The notes: generated by a model from the letters alone, not told the origin. 12,440 bases of DNA from Anaerolineales bacterium (GCA_011772595.1 WVZH01000212.1:37683-50122), one strand, 5' to 3'; shown: positions 1 to 6,369, counted from the stretch's first letter. Made by a program: numbers and translations.

Positions 1-97
1 ATCCTCGTGATGATCCCTCATCGTGCCTCAACTGAACGACCCTGTCGACAATGTCTCGTTCTGTTGGAGTCCAGGTCCTATGTACTGCAGGGCAATG

Positions 98-113
98 TGT
101 GATTTCCTTCACT
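98..113. promoter_or_regulatory. CRP/FNR-family-like dyad (TGTGA-N6-TCACT)
   Basis: The sequence TGTGA, six bases, TCACT matches nine of ten conserved positions of the classical CRP operator TGTGA-N6-TCACA. It lies about 270 bp before the start of the M50 peptidase gene and 8 bp before a second dyad. No CRP/FNR-type regulator is encoded in the window and no promoter is visible next to the site, so regulatory function is inferred. Such a match can also arise by chance. Confidence 0.3.
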
Positions 114-121
114 TTAACTGA

Positions 122-139
122 TTATGTGACGGCACATAA
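122..139. promoter_or_regulatory. Perfect 7-bp inverted repeat TTATGTG-N4-CACATAA
   Basis: TTATGTG at 122-128 and its exact reverse complement CACATAA at 133-139 are separated by ACGG. The four-base spacer resembles the half-site spacing of FNR-type operators, although the arm sequence is not the FNR consensus. It sits just downstream of the TGTGA-N6-TCACT dyad, with centres about 25 bp apart. A dimeric regulator binding here is inference. Confidence 0.35.
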
Positions 140-283
140 GCGCTAAATGGCCCATCCGTATTCTTGCGCTCAGTTCCCAACGTCTAGTTTGAAGTGGCCT
201 TCGCGAAATAAGTTCTGAGCATCCCGCAAAATCCATGGCTGGAAGGCCTGCGCCGTTGTGCCCTTAGCTACCAGCGCCAAAGT

Positions 284-308
284 GCTCTTCAAGAAGAGCG
301 AGCTCGCT
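284..308. promoter_or_regulatory. Two abutting palindromes before the M50 gene
   Basis: GCTCTTC and GAAGAGC (284-290 and 293-299) form an inverted repeat with a 2-bp centre. It overlaps a 12-bp perfect palindrome, AGCGAGCTCGCT, at 297-308. They lie 70-95 bp before the M50 start codon, where an operator or a 5' leader hairpin could be. There is no T-run, so a terminator is unlikely. A 12-bp palindrome is expected a few times per 12 kb by chance. Confidence 0.2.
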
Positions 309-377
309 GCCAGAATGTGTGTACATAACAAGCTCCTCGCCTATTCCTATGAGTGAAGGTTAATAAGGTGAAGTCTG

Positions 378-1502
378 ATGCGTAACGCTATCGCTTTAGC
401 AAAGATATTCGGTATCGAAATCCGTGTCGATCTGACCTGGATGCTTGCCTTTGGAGCGATCCTCTGGTCACTGGGCAGCTACTACTTTCCCTCTACCTAT
501 CCCGAACTGAGCACAATTGATGTCTGGACGTTGGCAATTGCCGTTACGACATTCCTTTACGTTTCGATCGCCGCTCACGAACTTGGCCATAGTCTTGTCT
601 CTACTCGCCTCGGTGTTCCTGTTACCGCCATAACCCTCTTCATTTTTGGGGGCTTAGCGCAGATGGCACGTGAGCCTCGGCGAGCAAGGGATGAATTTTT
701 CATCGCCATTGCCGGACCTGTCGTCAGTCTTTTGTTAGCCCTCGGATTTGGCGCGTTAAGCTGGGCAGGTCCAGACGCGGTGGGCTTGAAGCTTGCCGCC
801 TTCGGACGCTGGATGGGCATAGCGAATCTCTCGCTCATGCTCTTCAATCTCATTCCGGGATTCCCACTTGATGGCGGGCGTGTCCTGCGAGCATTTTTGT
901 GGGGCATGACCGGCAACTTCGAGCGATCAACGAAAATAGCTGGCTTCTTTGGACAAGTTGCGGCCTTTGGTCTGATGGGCTGGGGAGCACTACAGATCTT
1001 GAACGGTCACCTGGCAAACGGCTTCTGGATCGTGCTAGTCGGGTGGTTCCTACAAAACGCGTCCGTCCAGAGCGCAGCGAATGCCGCGCTGAAAGCCGGA
1101 TTGTCCGGCTTAAAGGTGCGGGAGATCATGCGAAACGACGGACCTGCGGTGCCACCGTCAATGACATTGGAACGGTTGTTGAATGAGATTGCTATCCCCT
1201 CCGGCAGGGAGTGGTTCCCTGTGTCCGGCGGAACCCAAGTCACTGGTGTGATCACATTGAAAGAGATCAAAGCTATCAAGCAGGAGTATCGGGGTGCTAC
1301 CACAGTGGGTATGGCAATGAAGTCACTTCATGAGCTTCCTGCCGTCCACCCGGATGAGGGCGTCTATGAGGCGTTCGAGCAGATGGTCATGGACAACCTT
1401 AGTCAACTACATGTTTCAGAAAACGGAAATTGGATGGGCGTAGTGACACGAGAAAGTATTCTCGCTACCTGGAGGCTCCGATCCAAGCTAGGCGGAGCGT
1501 GA
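378..1502 (+). CDS. Site-2 protease family (M50) membrane metallopeptidase with CBS pair
   Basis: Intramembrane zinc metallopeptidase of the M50/SpoIVFB-like type, 374 residues. The zinc motif HELGH is at residues 67-71 inside a hydrophobic helix. The third ligand is Asp165 in the NLIPGFPLDGG motif (157-167). About six hydrophobic segments fill residues 12-230. The C-terminal part, about 245-370, reads as two CBS motifs (MRNDGPAVPPSMT; PAVHPDEGVYEAF), which in this subfamily are expected to bind adenylate ligands and tune activity. The start ATG is preceded by AAGGTG at a spacing of seven bases. The substrate cannot be told: no sigma/anti-sigma pair is adjacent. The following DUF5676-like gene is about 100 bp away and may be unrelated. 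Family call is firm; physiological role is unknown. Confidence 0.93.
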   Translation: MRNAIALAKIFGIEIRVDLTWMLAFGAILWSLGSYYFPSTYPELSTIDVWTLAIAVTTFLYVSIAAHELGHSLVSTRLGVPVTAITLFIFGGLAQMAREPRRARDEFFIAIAGPVVSLLLALGFGALSWAGPDAVGLKLAAFGRWMGIANLSLMLFNLIPGFPLDGGRVLRAFLWGMTGNFERSTKIAGFFGQVAAFGLMGWGALQILNGHLANGFWIVLVGWFLQNASVQSAANAALKAGLSGLKVREIMRNDGPAVPPSMTLERLLNEIAIPSGREWFPVSGGTQVTGVITLKEIKAIKQEYRGATTVGMAMKSLHELPAVHPDEGVYEAFEQMVMDNLSQLHVSENGNWMGVVTRESILATWRLRSKLGGA

Positions 1503-1605
1503 TGCATCTGAATCTGAACTATCGAGTGCAACCAAAAAGACCTCAAATGGGCCTCGACTGCACACTCAGAAGGACATATTAAAAACTTTCAGCAGAAGGG
1601 AGAAA

Positions 1606-1881
1606 ATGATGAAACCGCTCCGATTTTGGCCATTAGCCTGGACCCTTGCGTTCTCAACAGCGATCATCTTCAGCCTTGACGTGCTCTTAGGGCTTCTGCT
1701 TCCCAACTGGTGATTGATGCAAAGGTTTTGGGAGATGATCCTACCTGACTTTACATTCATCAGTTGGAGCTCGTTTCTCTTAGGATTGATCGAAAGCTTT
1801 CTGGGCGGATGGCTCACTGCACTGATCGTAGTTCCGCTTTACAACTTTTTCGTCGGACGTAGTTCTCCAATCGAAGGATGA
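1606..1881 (+). pseudogene. DUF5676-like small membrane protein with in-frame TGA
   Basis: Reading from ATG 1606 (or 1609) gives a 35-residue hydrophobic segment, a TGA at 1711-1713, then 55 further codons in the same frame to TGA 1879-1881. Read through, the 91-residue product has two membrane helices. The second half (LLGLIESFLGGWLTAL, then VPLYNFFVG) resembles the second helix of DUF5676 proteins as I remember them, with the GWL and YNF positions kept. A ribosome binding site AAGGGAG (1596-1602) is well placed for ATG 1609. The TGA is one transition from TGG. TTG 1714 and ATG 1717 immediately follow the stop, so restart is possible. Options are a recent nonsense mutation, a split gene with coupled translation, or a sequencing error. 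Family assignment is from memory of the motif; function is unknown, though such proteins are often near metal-handling genes. Confidence 0.55.
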
Positions 1882-2227
1882 ACGATCGCTGGCGACATCA
1901 GTCCGCTAAGGAGCCGGGAAGTGAGACCTCACGTTTTGCGCGCGCATTCAAGGAGAAAGGTTTCGCTCAATGAAATGAAGGGTGTATTCAATTCAGCTTG
2001 ACGGATTGCACAACGGATTAATCCGGGCATACATAAACGGATGCGATTTTGACAAGCAAGTTGGCGAGAACTCGTAAGCCGCCTCTGGTGAAAATCTGAT
2101 CCCGTTAAAATTTCTATCGACGAGAGTGCTAGAGGCTAGCTGATGGCGGTGATGAGTGAGATTGCTACATAGCAGAAGATGACAGAGAACCGCCTAATCG
2201 CTATGATTGAAGCAAAGGATTCAAACC
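1882..2227. other. Gene-poor stretch before the Rieske gene
   Basis: No gene of recognisable type is visible. A 31-codon frame (1878-1973) overlaps the end of the DUF5676-like frame by ATGA but matches nothing. ACGGAT occurs three times (2001, 2013, 2037), the middle copy inside the palindrome CGGATTAATCCG (2014-2025). TTGACA at 2049-2054 looks like a -35 box, but no acceptable -10 follows at 16-18 bp. The Rieske ribosome binding site (AAAGGAT, 2214-2220) is at the end. Confidence 0.5.
2001..2043. promoter_or_regulatory. ACGGAT repeats with CGGATTAATCCG palindrome
   Basis: Three copies of ACGGAT begin at 2001, 2013 and 2037. The middle one extends into the 12-bp perfect palindrome CGGATTAATCCG (2014-2025). 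The cluster lies about 190 bp upstream of the Rieske start and just before a TTGACA hexamer. It could be a binding array for a dimeric regulator of the Rieske-metV-metF set. This is pattern only; no regulator is nearby. Confidence 0.25.
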
Positions 2228-2710
2228 ATGGGTGAAGACAGTGGAAGCAACATCCACAGGCGCCAATTCCTGAGTCTGGTCACGAATGCCATCATGGCTC
2301 TCATAGCCGCAGCGTATACCATTCCTGCGTTTGCCTACATCCTCGGACCCTCCCTGCGCCAGGAAGCTGAACAATGGATAACTTTAGGCTCGGTCGACAA
2401 AGTCCCGCTGGGCACACCTACATTGTTCAAGACCAGGATTCAAAAACAGACTGGATGGATCACGTCAGAGGAAGACCTATCCGTTTACATTCTCACACAG
2501 AACGGGCGAGATTTCGTCGCTATGTCGAACATCTGCACCCATCTGGGCTGCCGAATCCGTTGGATTTCGGATCGTAAGCAATTCTTCTGTCCTTGTCACA
2601 ACGGTGTCTTTGATCAACACGGCAATGTGGTGTCTGGACCGCCTCCACGTCCGCTCGATCACTACCCAATCAAGGTCGAGCAAAATCACATCTCCATCCT
2701 GGTAGGTTAG
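2228..2710 (+). CDS. Rieske [2Fe-2S] protein, Tat-exported
   Basis: Rieske iron-sulfur protein of the quinol-cytochrome c reductase type, 160 residues from ATG 2228. An N-terminal twin-arginine sequence (HRRQFLSL) precedes one hydrophobic segment (about 17-39) that probably stays as a membrane anchor, placing the cluster domain outside. Cluster box 1 is CTHLGC (Cys103, His105 ligands; Cys108). Box 2 is CPCH (Cys121, His124 ligands; Cys123). The disulfide pair Cys108-Cys123 typical of high-potential bc-type Rieske proteins is present, which argues against a dioxygenase ferredoxin. ATG 2228 has AAAGGAT seven bases upstream; a TTG start at 2207 would add seven residues but lacks a comparable site. 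No cytochrome b or bc-type c1 gene follows; metV starts 47 bp downstream. The partner complex is therefore unknown, perhaps encoded elsewhere. Confidence 0.93.
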   Translation: MGEDSGSNIHRRQFLSLVTNAIMALIAAAYTIPAFAYILGPSLRQEAEQWITLGSVDKVPLGTPTLFKTRIQKQTGWITSEEDLSVYILTQNGRDFVAMSNICTHLGCRIRWISDRKQFFCPCHNGVFDQHGNVVSGPPPRPLDHYPIKVEQNHISILVG

Positions 2711-2757
2711 CCGCATCCAATCCGTGTCTTCGGAGTGAACAAAGGAAAGTTCTCCAT

Positions 2758-3249
2758 ATGAAGGGCATACGACGGTTCAGGTCACCTGCCCTCCCGACCA
2801 CCCAACCGGGGAGGGTCGCTAGACTTGTCCTCTCACTAGAGAGGTCGGTTAAAGGCTGGTTGTTCCAATGCGGCATGTGCGGGAACTGCATTCTTCAGGA
2901 GACGGCCTACATTTGCCCAATGCTGTGTCCTAAGGGCCTTCGTAATGGTCCATGTGGTAGTGGGGCAACGGATCACTGTTGCGTTGATCCGGACCGACCT
3001 TGCATATGGCATCTGATTTACCATCGCGCTGAAGCAGCTGGACAGCTTGACAGACTTTTAGAGGTTCAAGCTCCCTTGGATTGGGATAAGGCCGGACACT
3101 CGACATGGATAGATGCAGTCAAGATTGCACGAGGCCGCCATTTGATCTCTCTGATAAGGATGTTGTTCGACGATAAGTGGGGGGAGGACGTGTTGCAACT
3201 TTTCCATGACTTGCGACAATCGGAATGGTGGAAAGGAGACAATAAGTAA
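2758..3249 (+). CDS. metV: MetV, zinc/Cys-rich subunit of methylenetetrahydrofolate reductase
   Basis: Small subunit of MetFV-type 5,10-methylenetetrahydrofolate reductase (family PF12225), 163 residues, soluble and cytosolic. The diagnostic Cys-rich block spans residues 38-85: CGMCGNC (38-44), CPMLCPKGLRNGPCGSG (53-69), and CCVDPDRPCIW (74-84). Eight or nine cysteines are thus available to bind metal or an iron-sulfur cluster, as known for MetV of acetogens. The C-terminal half (about 86-160) is helical, without recognisable motifs. ATG 2758 has AAAGGAAAG about eight bases upstream. metF starts 15 bp after the stop, so the two are surely co-transcribed and co-assembled. The N-terminal 30 residues are poorly conserved and Arg-rich. 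No hdrABC, mvhD or rnfC-like gene accompanies the pair, so the electron donor is open. Confidence 0.9.
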   Translation: MKGIRRFRSPALPTTQPGRVARLVLSLERSVKGWLFQCGMCGNCILQETAYICPMLCPKGLRNGPCGSGATDHCCVDPDRPCIWHLIYHRAEAAGQLDRLLEVQAPLDWDKAGHSTWIDAVKIARGRHLISLIRMLFDDKWGEDVLQLFHDLRQSEWWKGDNK

Positions 3250-3264
3250 CACCAGCCTGCATCG

Positions 3265-4182
3265 ATGAAACCGGTCTCCAAGCTACAGGCTGCTCTCGCG
3301 AATGACAAATTCGTAATCACTTCAGAGATTGTCCCACCTGCTGGCGTAATAACCTCTACCTTCGCTGAGAACGCACATCGACTGAATGATTTTGTTCATG
3401 CCATCAACATCGCTGCATACCCGATAGCAACTGCTCGCATGTCCAGTATGGCTTGCTGCAAGCTCCTGAAGGACATGGGAATTGAACCTATCCTACAGAT
3501 AACTGCACGCGATCAAAACCGGCTCAATCTCCAATCCGAAGTACTTGGAGCAACATCACGAAATATCCAAAACATTCTTTGTTTAACCGGAGATGCTCCC
3601 ACGGCTGGGCGGGCGCCATTTCAGGGGTTGCCATTCGATCTTGATTCTACGCAAATGCTATGGATCCTGCGAAGATTGCGCGACGAGGGACGATTTTTAG
3701 ATCGTCGTGAAGTGATCTTTCGTCCACAACTTTTCCTGGGTGCGGCAGGCTCCCCCAACGACCCCAACCCAGTACATGAAGCGCTCCGCATCGAGAAGAA
3801 GGTCAATGCAGGTGCACAGTTTATTCAGACTCAGCTGGACTATGAGCTGTCAAACCTGGAACGCTGGCTAGAGGCACTTGATACGCGTGGTCTACTCTTA
3901 AAGGTTTATATCCTCATCGGCATAGCGCCGTTACGTTCACTTGATCATGCCCATTACATAAGAGAGCACATCCCTGACGTGACGATACCATCCAATGTCA
4001 TCGAGATGCTGGAGAGGAGTTCCAACCTAGAGAGTACAGGCTTCGAAATCGCCCGAGAGCTGATAAAAAAAGTTCGGGGTTTACCGGGCGTCTCAGGCGT
4101 TCACTTGATAAGCTCGAATGCGCATGCATTCCTTACTCAGTTGTTTGAGGATGCTAGTCTCGATTTCAAAACACCGAGTTAG
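3265..4182 (+). CDS. metF: Methylenetetrahydrofolate reductase, MetF
   Basis: FAD-dependent TIM-barrel enzyme reducing 5,10-methylene-THF to 5-methyl-THF, 305 residues, cytosolic. Family marks are the N-terminal ITSEIVPP (Glu21, the counterpart of E. coli Glu28), the FAD-site LTGD (Asp110, counterpart of Asp120), and the late-barrel motif NAGAQFIQTQ (181-190) that contributes to folate binding. Length is normal for a bacterial MetF without a regulatory domain. The start has no clear ribosome binding site; AAAGGAG (3231-3237) is 27 bases upstream inside metV, so translation probably depends on coupling from metV. The pairing with MetV indicates the short MetFV type. The product feeds methionine synthesis or a Wood-Ljungdahl methyl branch; the window does not decide which. 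Confidence 0.93.
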   Translation: MKPVSKLQAALANDKFVITSEIVPPAGVITSTFAENAHRLNDFVHAINIAAYPIATARMSSMACCKLLKDMGIEPILQITARDQNRLNLQSEVLGATSRNIQNILCLTGDAPTAGRAPFQGLPFDLDSTQMLWILRRLRDEGRFLDRREVIFRPQLFLGAAGSPNDPNPVHEALRIEKKVNAGAQFIQTQLDYELSNLERWLEALDTRGLLLKVYILIGIAPLRSLDHAHYIREHIPDVTIPSNVIEMLERSSNLESTGFEIARELIKKVRGLPGVSGVHLISSNAHAFLTQLFEDASLDFKTPS

Positions 4183-4322
4183 TCAATCTCCGCCCCTGAT
4201 GAATGGATGTGTTCTCCTCCCACGCGATATTTGATTTGGTCCTGACAATCCTTCATTCTATGACTCACCAGCATTACATTTTAGAACCACCCCGTTCGCT
4301 GTAGAAGGATACGAGCATAATC

Positions 4323-4374
4323 GCCTATCTAAGCACCCGCCAAAAGCGGCCTATCTCTTCCTCCCTCTTTTCTT
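4323..4374 (+). promoter_or_regulatory. Short hairpin with pyrimidine tract between metF and doxX
   Basis: A small hairpin, CCGC-CAAAA-GCGG (4337-4349), is followed by a 25-base tract that is all pyrimidine except one A (4350-4374). The octamer GCCTATCT occurs on both sides (4323-4330 and 4349-4356). This could be a weak terminator for metVF or a leader element for the DoxX gene, whose ribosome binding site starts about 20 bp later. The 4-bp stem is short for an intrinsic terminator. Confidence 0.25.
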
Positions 4375-4409
4375 AAAATTCATGAAAACGAAGTAGGGAG
4401 GTAAGAAAT

Positions 4410-4997
4410 ATGTCCGCCGTTATGACTCGTGCAGGTAGTGTCGTTCAGGATCCGCCTTTTGTGCAGAGGATATTGAGTGATCGGCGCGCAGGTTGGTTGT
4501 GGTTGCTGCCTCGATTATGGCTCGGTTATCGCTGGATCGACGCCGCGCTTCACAAGGTCGACAATCCATCGTGGGTAGCCGGTGGGGAAGCGCTAAAAGG
4601 CTATTGGCTAAACGCTGTGTCCGTCCCTGAGGCGGGTCGACCTCCGATCGCCTTCGACTGGTATCGAGCTTTTATCCAGACCCTGATTGATGCTCAGGCC
4701 TATTCGTGGTTTGCCAAGGTGGTAGCCTATGGAGAACTCATCGTTGGTATTGCACTCATCCTTGGTGCATTCACTGGGATTGCGGCTTTCTTTGGCGCCT
4801 TGATGAACTGGAACTTCATGATGGCAGGATCTGCCAGCACCAACCCTGTATTGTTCATCATCGCCCTGGGGTTGATCTTTGCCTGGAAGGTCTCAGGTTA
4901 CATCGGTTTGGATTATTTCCTTCTTCCGTGGATCGGCACGCCCTGGCAGTCCAGAATTACCCGGAAGAAAGAACCTGCCCAACCAGCGCTTGATTGA
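4410..4997 (+). CDS. DoxX-family membrane protein
   Basis: Integral membrane protein of the DoxX/thiosulfate-quinone-oxidoreductase-like family, 195 residues. After a short cytosolic N-terminus come a helix around 28-47, an extended loop (50-97), and three helices at about 100-120, 121-141 and 146-172. The motif LPRLWLGYRWIDAALHKV near the first helix and the late W-K-x-x-GYIGLDY stretch are typical of the longer DoxX proteins annotated as thiosulfate dehydrogenase (quinone) large subunit. The ribosome binding site AGGGAGGT (4395-4402) is the strongest in the window. Family members take part in quinone-linked sulfur or thiol redox at the membrane, but no DoxA-like partner is present, so substrate is undetermined. 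A 227-bp gap separates it from metF, suggesting a new transcription unit. Confidence 0.85.
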   Translation: MSAVMTRAGSVVQDPPFVQRILSDRRAGWLWLLPRLWLGYRWIDAALHKVDNPSWVAGGEALKGYWLNAVSVPEAGRPPIAFDWYRAFIQTLIDAQAYSWFAKVVAYGELIVGIALILGAFTGIAAFFGALMNWNFMMAGSASTNPVLFIIALGLIFAWKVSGYIGLDYFLLPWIGTPWQSRITRKKEPAQPALD

Positions 4998-5120
4998 TTC
5001 ATCACCCTCAACCGCCGATTGAAAAGCACGTTTTAGTTTTGGGAACTATGTCCCATGCGTGGGATCGGTTCAAAGATCGATCCCTCTTTAGGCAATGTTT
5101 TCGGACAGGAGAGCGTGAGG

Positions 5121-5312
5121 ATGATGAAAGCCATTGATCCAGTATGCGGCATGGAGGTCGAGAGCTCCACTGCGTTATGGAAAACCGAACTCAGGAATAC
5201 AACTCAGTACTTCTGCAGCCCCGTCTGCAAACGAACGTTCGATGAGAATATCGACAAGGTTCTCGATATCGAATTCCATCAACGTTCCCATCCCGGCGAG
5301 GAATCGAACTAA
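5121..5312 (+). CDS. YHS-domain metal-binding mini-protein
   Basis: A 63-residue soluble protein that is almost only a YHS domain (PF04945). It has DPVCGM at residues 6-11 and YFCSPVCKRTF at 30-40, giving Cys9, Cys32 and Cys36 as soft-metal ligands. Such domains bind copper or related ions and are often fused to, or encoded beside, CopA-type ATPases. ATG 5121 (or 5124) is chosen because CAGGAG lies nine to ten bases upstream and the family motif begins right after it. An in-frame ATG at 5055 would add 22 unconserved residues. The last 13 residues are a polar tail. The HMA gene starts 63 bp downstream, so a shared transcript is likely. No copper ATPase is in the window. Confidence 0.85.
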   Translation: MMKAIDPVCGMEVESSTALWKTELRNTTQYFCSPVCKRTFDENIDKVLDIEFHQRSHPGEESN

Positions 5313-5375
5313 GGTGTGCGATGCAATGACATCTAAGCGGGAAAGTTCTATAAGGAAGAACACGGAGGAATAGTG

Positions 5376-5678
5376 ATGAGGGACGAAGCAGAATGTTATG
5401 AGGATGAGTTTCAAAAGAGTGTATCAAGCGAGGAACGAACTGTTGTTATTGATGTGCTGCTCACCATCAGGGGCATGGGATGTCCGAACTGCGCCAAACG
5501 TATTCGCAATAGCCTATTGCGTCTGACGGGTGTGATTGGTGCAGAGGTTGATCATCTGTCCGGATTGGCGCTCGTGCGTTTTAACCCTACGATAGTGAGG
5601 CAGGATCAGCTGACGCTGGCAGTCGAGGCCGCGGGTGGCGATGGCAGGCACGAGTATGCAGCAAAATTCCTTCTGTAG
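5376..5678 (+). CDS. Heavy-metal-associated (HMA) domain protein, CopZ-like
   Basis: Cytosolic metal-binding protein of 100 residues with one HMA ferredoxin-like fold (about 24-95). The metal loop is GMGCPNC (Cys36, Cys39), the counterpart of the GMTCxxC of CopZ/Atx1 copper chaperones. About 22 charged residues precede the domain, making it longer than a minimal chaperone of about 70 residues. ATG 5376 is six bases after GGAGGA (5364-5369); GTG 5373 is too close. The next gene starts five bases after the stop, so translation is probably coupled. The role is inferred as carrying Cu(I) or a similar ion, but no transporter is adjacent. The CxxC plus neighbouring thiol genes would also allow a metal-sensing or maturation role. 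Confidence 0.87.
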   Translation: MRDEAECYEDEFQKSVSSEERTVVIDVLLTIRGMGCPNCAKRIRNSLLRLTGVIGAEVDHLSGLALVRFNPTIVRQDQLTLAVEAAGGDGRHEYAAKFLL

Positions 5679-5683
5679 AACCT

Positions 5684-6202
5684 ATGGTTAAAAAGCTGCA
5701 AAGAGTACGATCCTGGTATGGGTTATCTGGCGAAATCAGTGTGGAAAATCGACTATGGCATCTTGTCAAGGTAGGTCCAGTTCCACTCCCGCACCCCCCG
5801 CTGGTCAACCTGGTTCTCAGGAAGGGCCTCCCTCACGAGGAGCGCCTCAGACTGAGCTTCCTGCATGAGTTCGGCCACCTGCAAACGTTTCCTCTTGCAT
5901 TTCTCCTAGCCGGGCTACTTCTCGTATCCGGTCACAGGAGGCACCGAGGGCTTCGAGCACTGCTTAAACATATCGTTGCTGGAGCCATAGCACATGAAGC
6001 CGTCTGGGAACTTTCCAGTGAGGCCTATGCAATTGCCATGGCAGGGCTCGAATATCGGCGGATATACCGCAGATACCCCAATCGCCTTGGGCGCTTCTTC
6101 TTCTGGGGAGGGAGGGCCACATTAGCAACTTTTGCCAGTCTTTGGTTCCGTCATTCAGGCAAACCCAACTCGGGATCCCTGGCGCCACCATCTGTGGTGT
6201 GA
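5684..6202 (+). CDS. Uncharacterised HEFGH membrane protein (putative metallopeptidase)
   Basis: A 172-residue protein I do not recognise as a named family. It carries HEFGH at residues 61-65, an HExxH zinc motif, directly before a hydrophobic helix (about 69-83). A second His-rich helix region, KHIVAGAIAHEAVWELSSEAY (95-115), supplies Glu109 or Glu113 as a possible third ligand, as in gluzincins. A third hydrophobic patch is at 138-154. The stretch between helices is very basic (SGHRRHRGLRALLK), as expected for a cytosolic loop. The ATG lies five bases after the HMA stop and has no ribosome binding site of its own, so it is probably translated by coupling. Gene order suggests a job tied to metal handling or thiol maturation. 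It could be a protease or only a metal-binding relic; activity is unproven. Confidence 0.7.
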   Translation: MVKKLQRVRSWYGLSGEISVENRLWHLVKVGPVPLPHPPLVNLVLRKGLPHEERLRLSFLHEFGHLQTFPLAFLLAGLLLVSGHRRHRGLRALLKHIVAGAIAHEAVWELSSEAYAIAMAGLEYRRIYRRYPNRLGRFFFWGGRATLATFASLWFRHSGKPNSGSLAPPSVV

Positions 6203-6359
6203 TCAACTTCGATGTCATCACAGTGCAAAGGGAGATCCCAGTTCGGTCCCGATTGGACAATGCTGCTTAAGCCCTCGTGTTGGGGCAGGCGTTCTGTCGC
6301 TGGGGGAACTTCGTTAATCAATAGCTCAATGGTTCACCGACAGGTGGGCCCTTTCGGGA

Positions 6360-6369
6360 GTAATATTAC
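6360..6369. promoter_or_regulatory. GTAATATTAC palindrome upstream of tlpA
   Basis: A 10-bp perfect AT-rich palindrome lies about 50 bp before the first tlpA start, in the 215-bp gap after the HEFGH gene. It could be an operator. A TTGACA hexamer at 6381-6386 has no acceptable -10 box at normal spacing, so the promoter is not assigned. Nothing else is visible in this gap. Confidence 0.2.

Larger units (their letters stand above)
1..377. other. Upstream stretch without a recognised gene
   Basis: No convincing coding region is visible. Frame 1 is open from the window edge to a TGA at 100-102, but its 33 codons resemble nothing I recognise. The stretch contains two adjacent dyads at 98-113 and 122-139 and a palindromic patch at 284-308, listed separately. 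The ribosome binding site of the next gene (AAGGTG, 365-370) lies at its end. I could not find a convincing -35/-10 pair, so the promoter of the first gene is unassigned. Confidence 0.5.

Noticed and set aside
1..102. Open frame 1 from the window edge to TGA, possibly the tail of an upstream gene
   Set aside because: Only 33 codons, no recognisable motif, and an open stretch of this length is common by chance.
1502..1582. 26-codon frame whose ATG overlaps the M50 stop codon (TGATG)
   Set aside because: No similarity to anything known and no conserved-looking features; the overlap alone is weak evidence.
1711..1713. TGA read as tryptophan or selenocysteine in the DUF5676-like gene
   Set aside because: TGA ends several clearly normal genes here, and no obvious downstream hairpin of SECIS type was seen; a mutation or error is simpler.
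1878..1973. 31-codon frame overlapping the DUF5676-like stop by ATGA
   Set aside because: The possible ribosome binding site (GAAGG) abuts the ATG with no spacing, and the peptide is polar and unrecognised.
2049..2077. TTGACA at 2049-2054 as a promoter for the Rieske gene
   Set aside because: At 17 bp spacing the -10 position reads TCGTAA, only two of six matches; neighbouring spacings are no better.
5326..5373. 15-codon frame (start ATGACATCT) between the YHS and HMA genes
   Set aside because: Too short, no ribosome binding site, and it runs into the HMA ribosome binding site.
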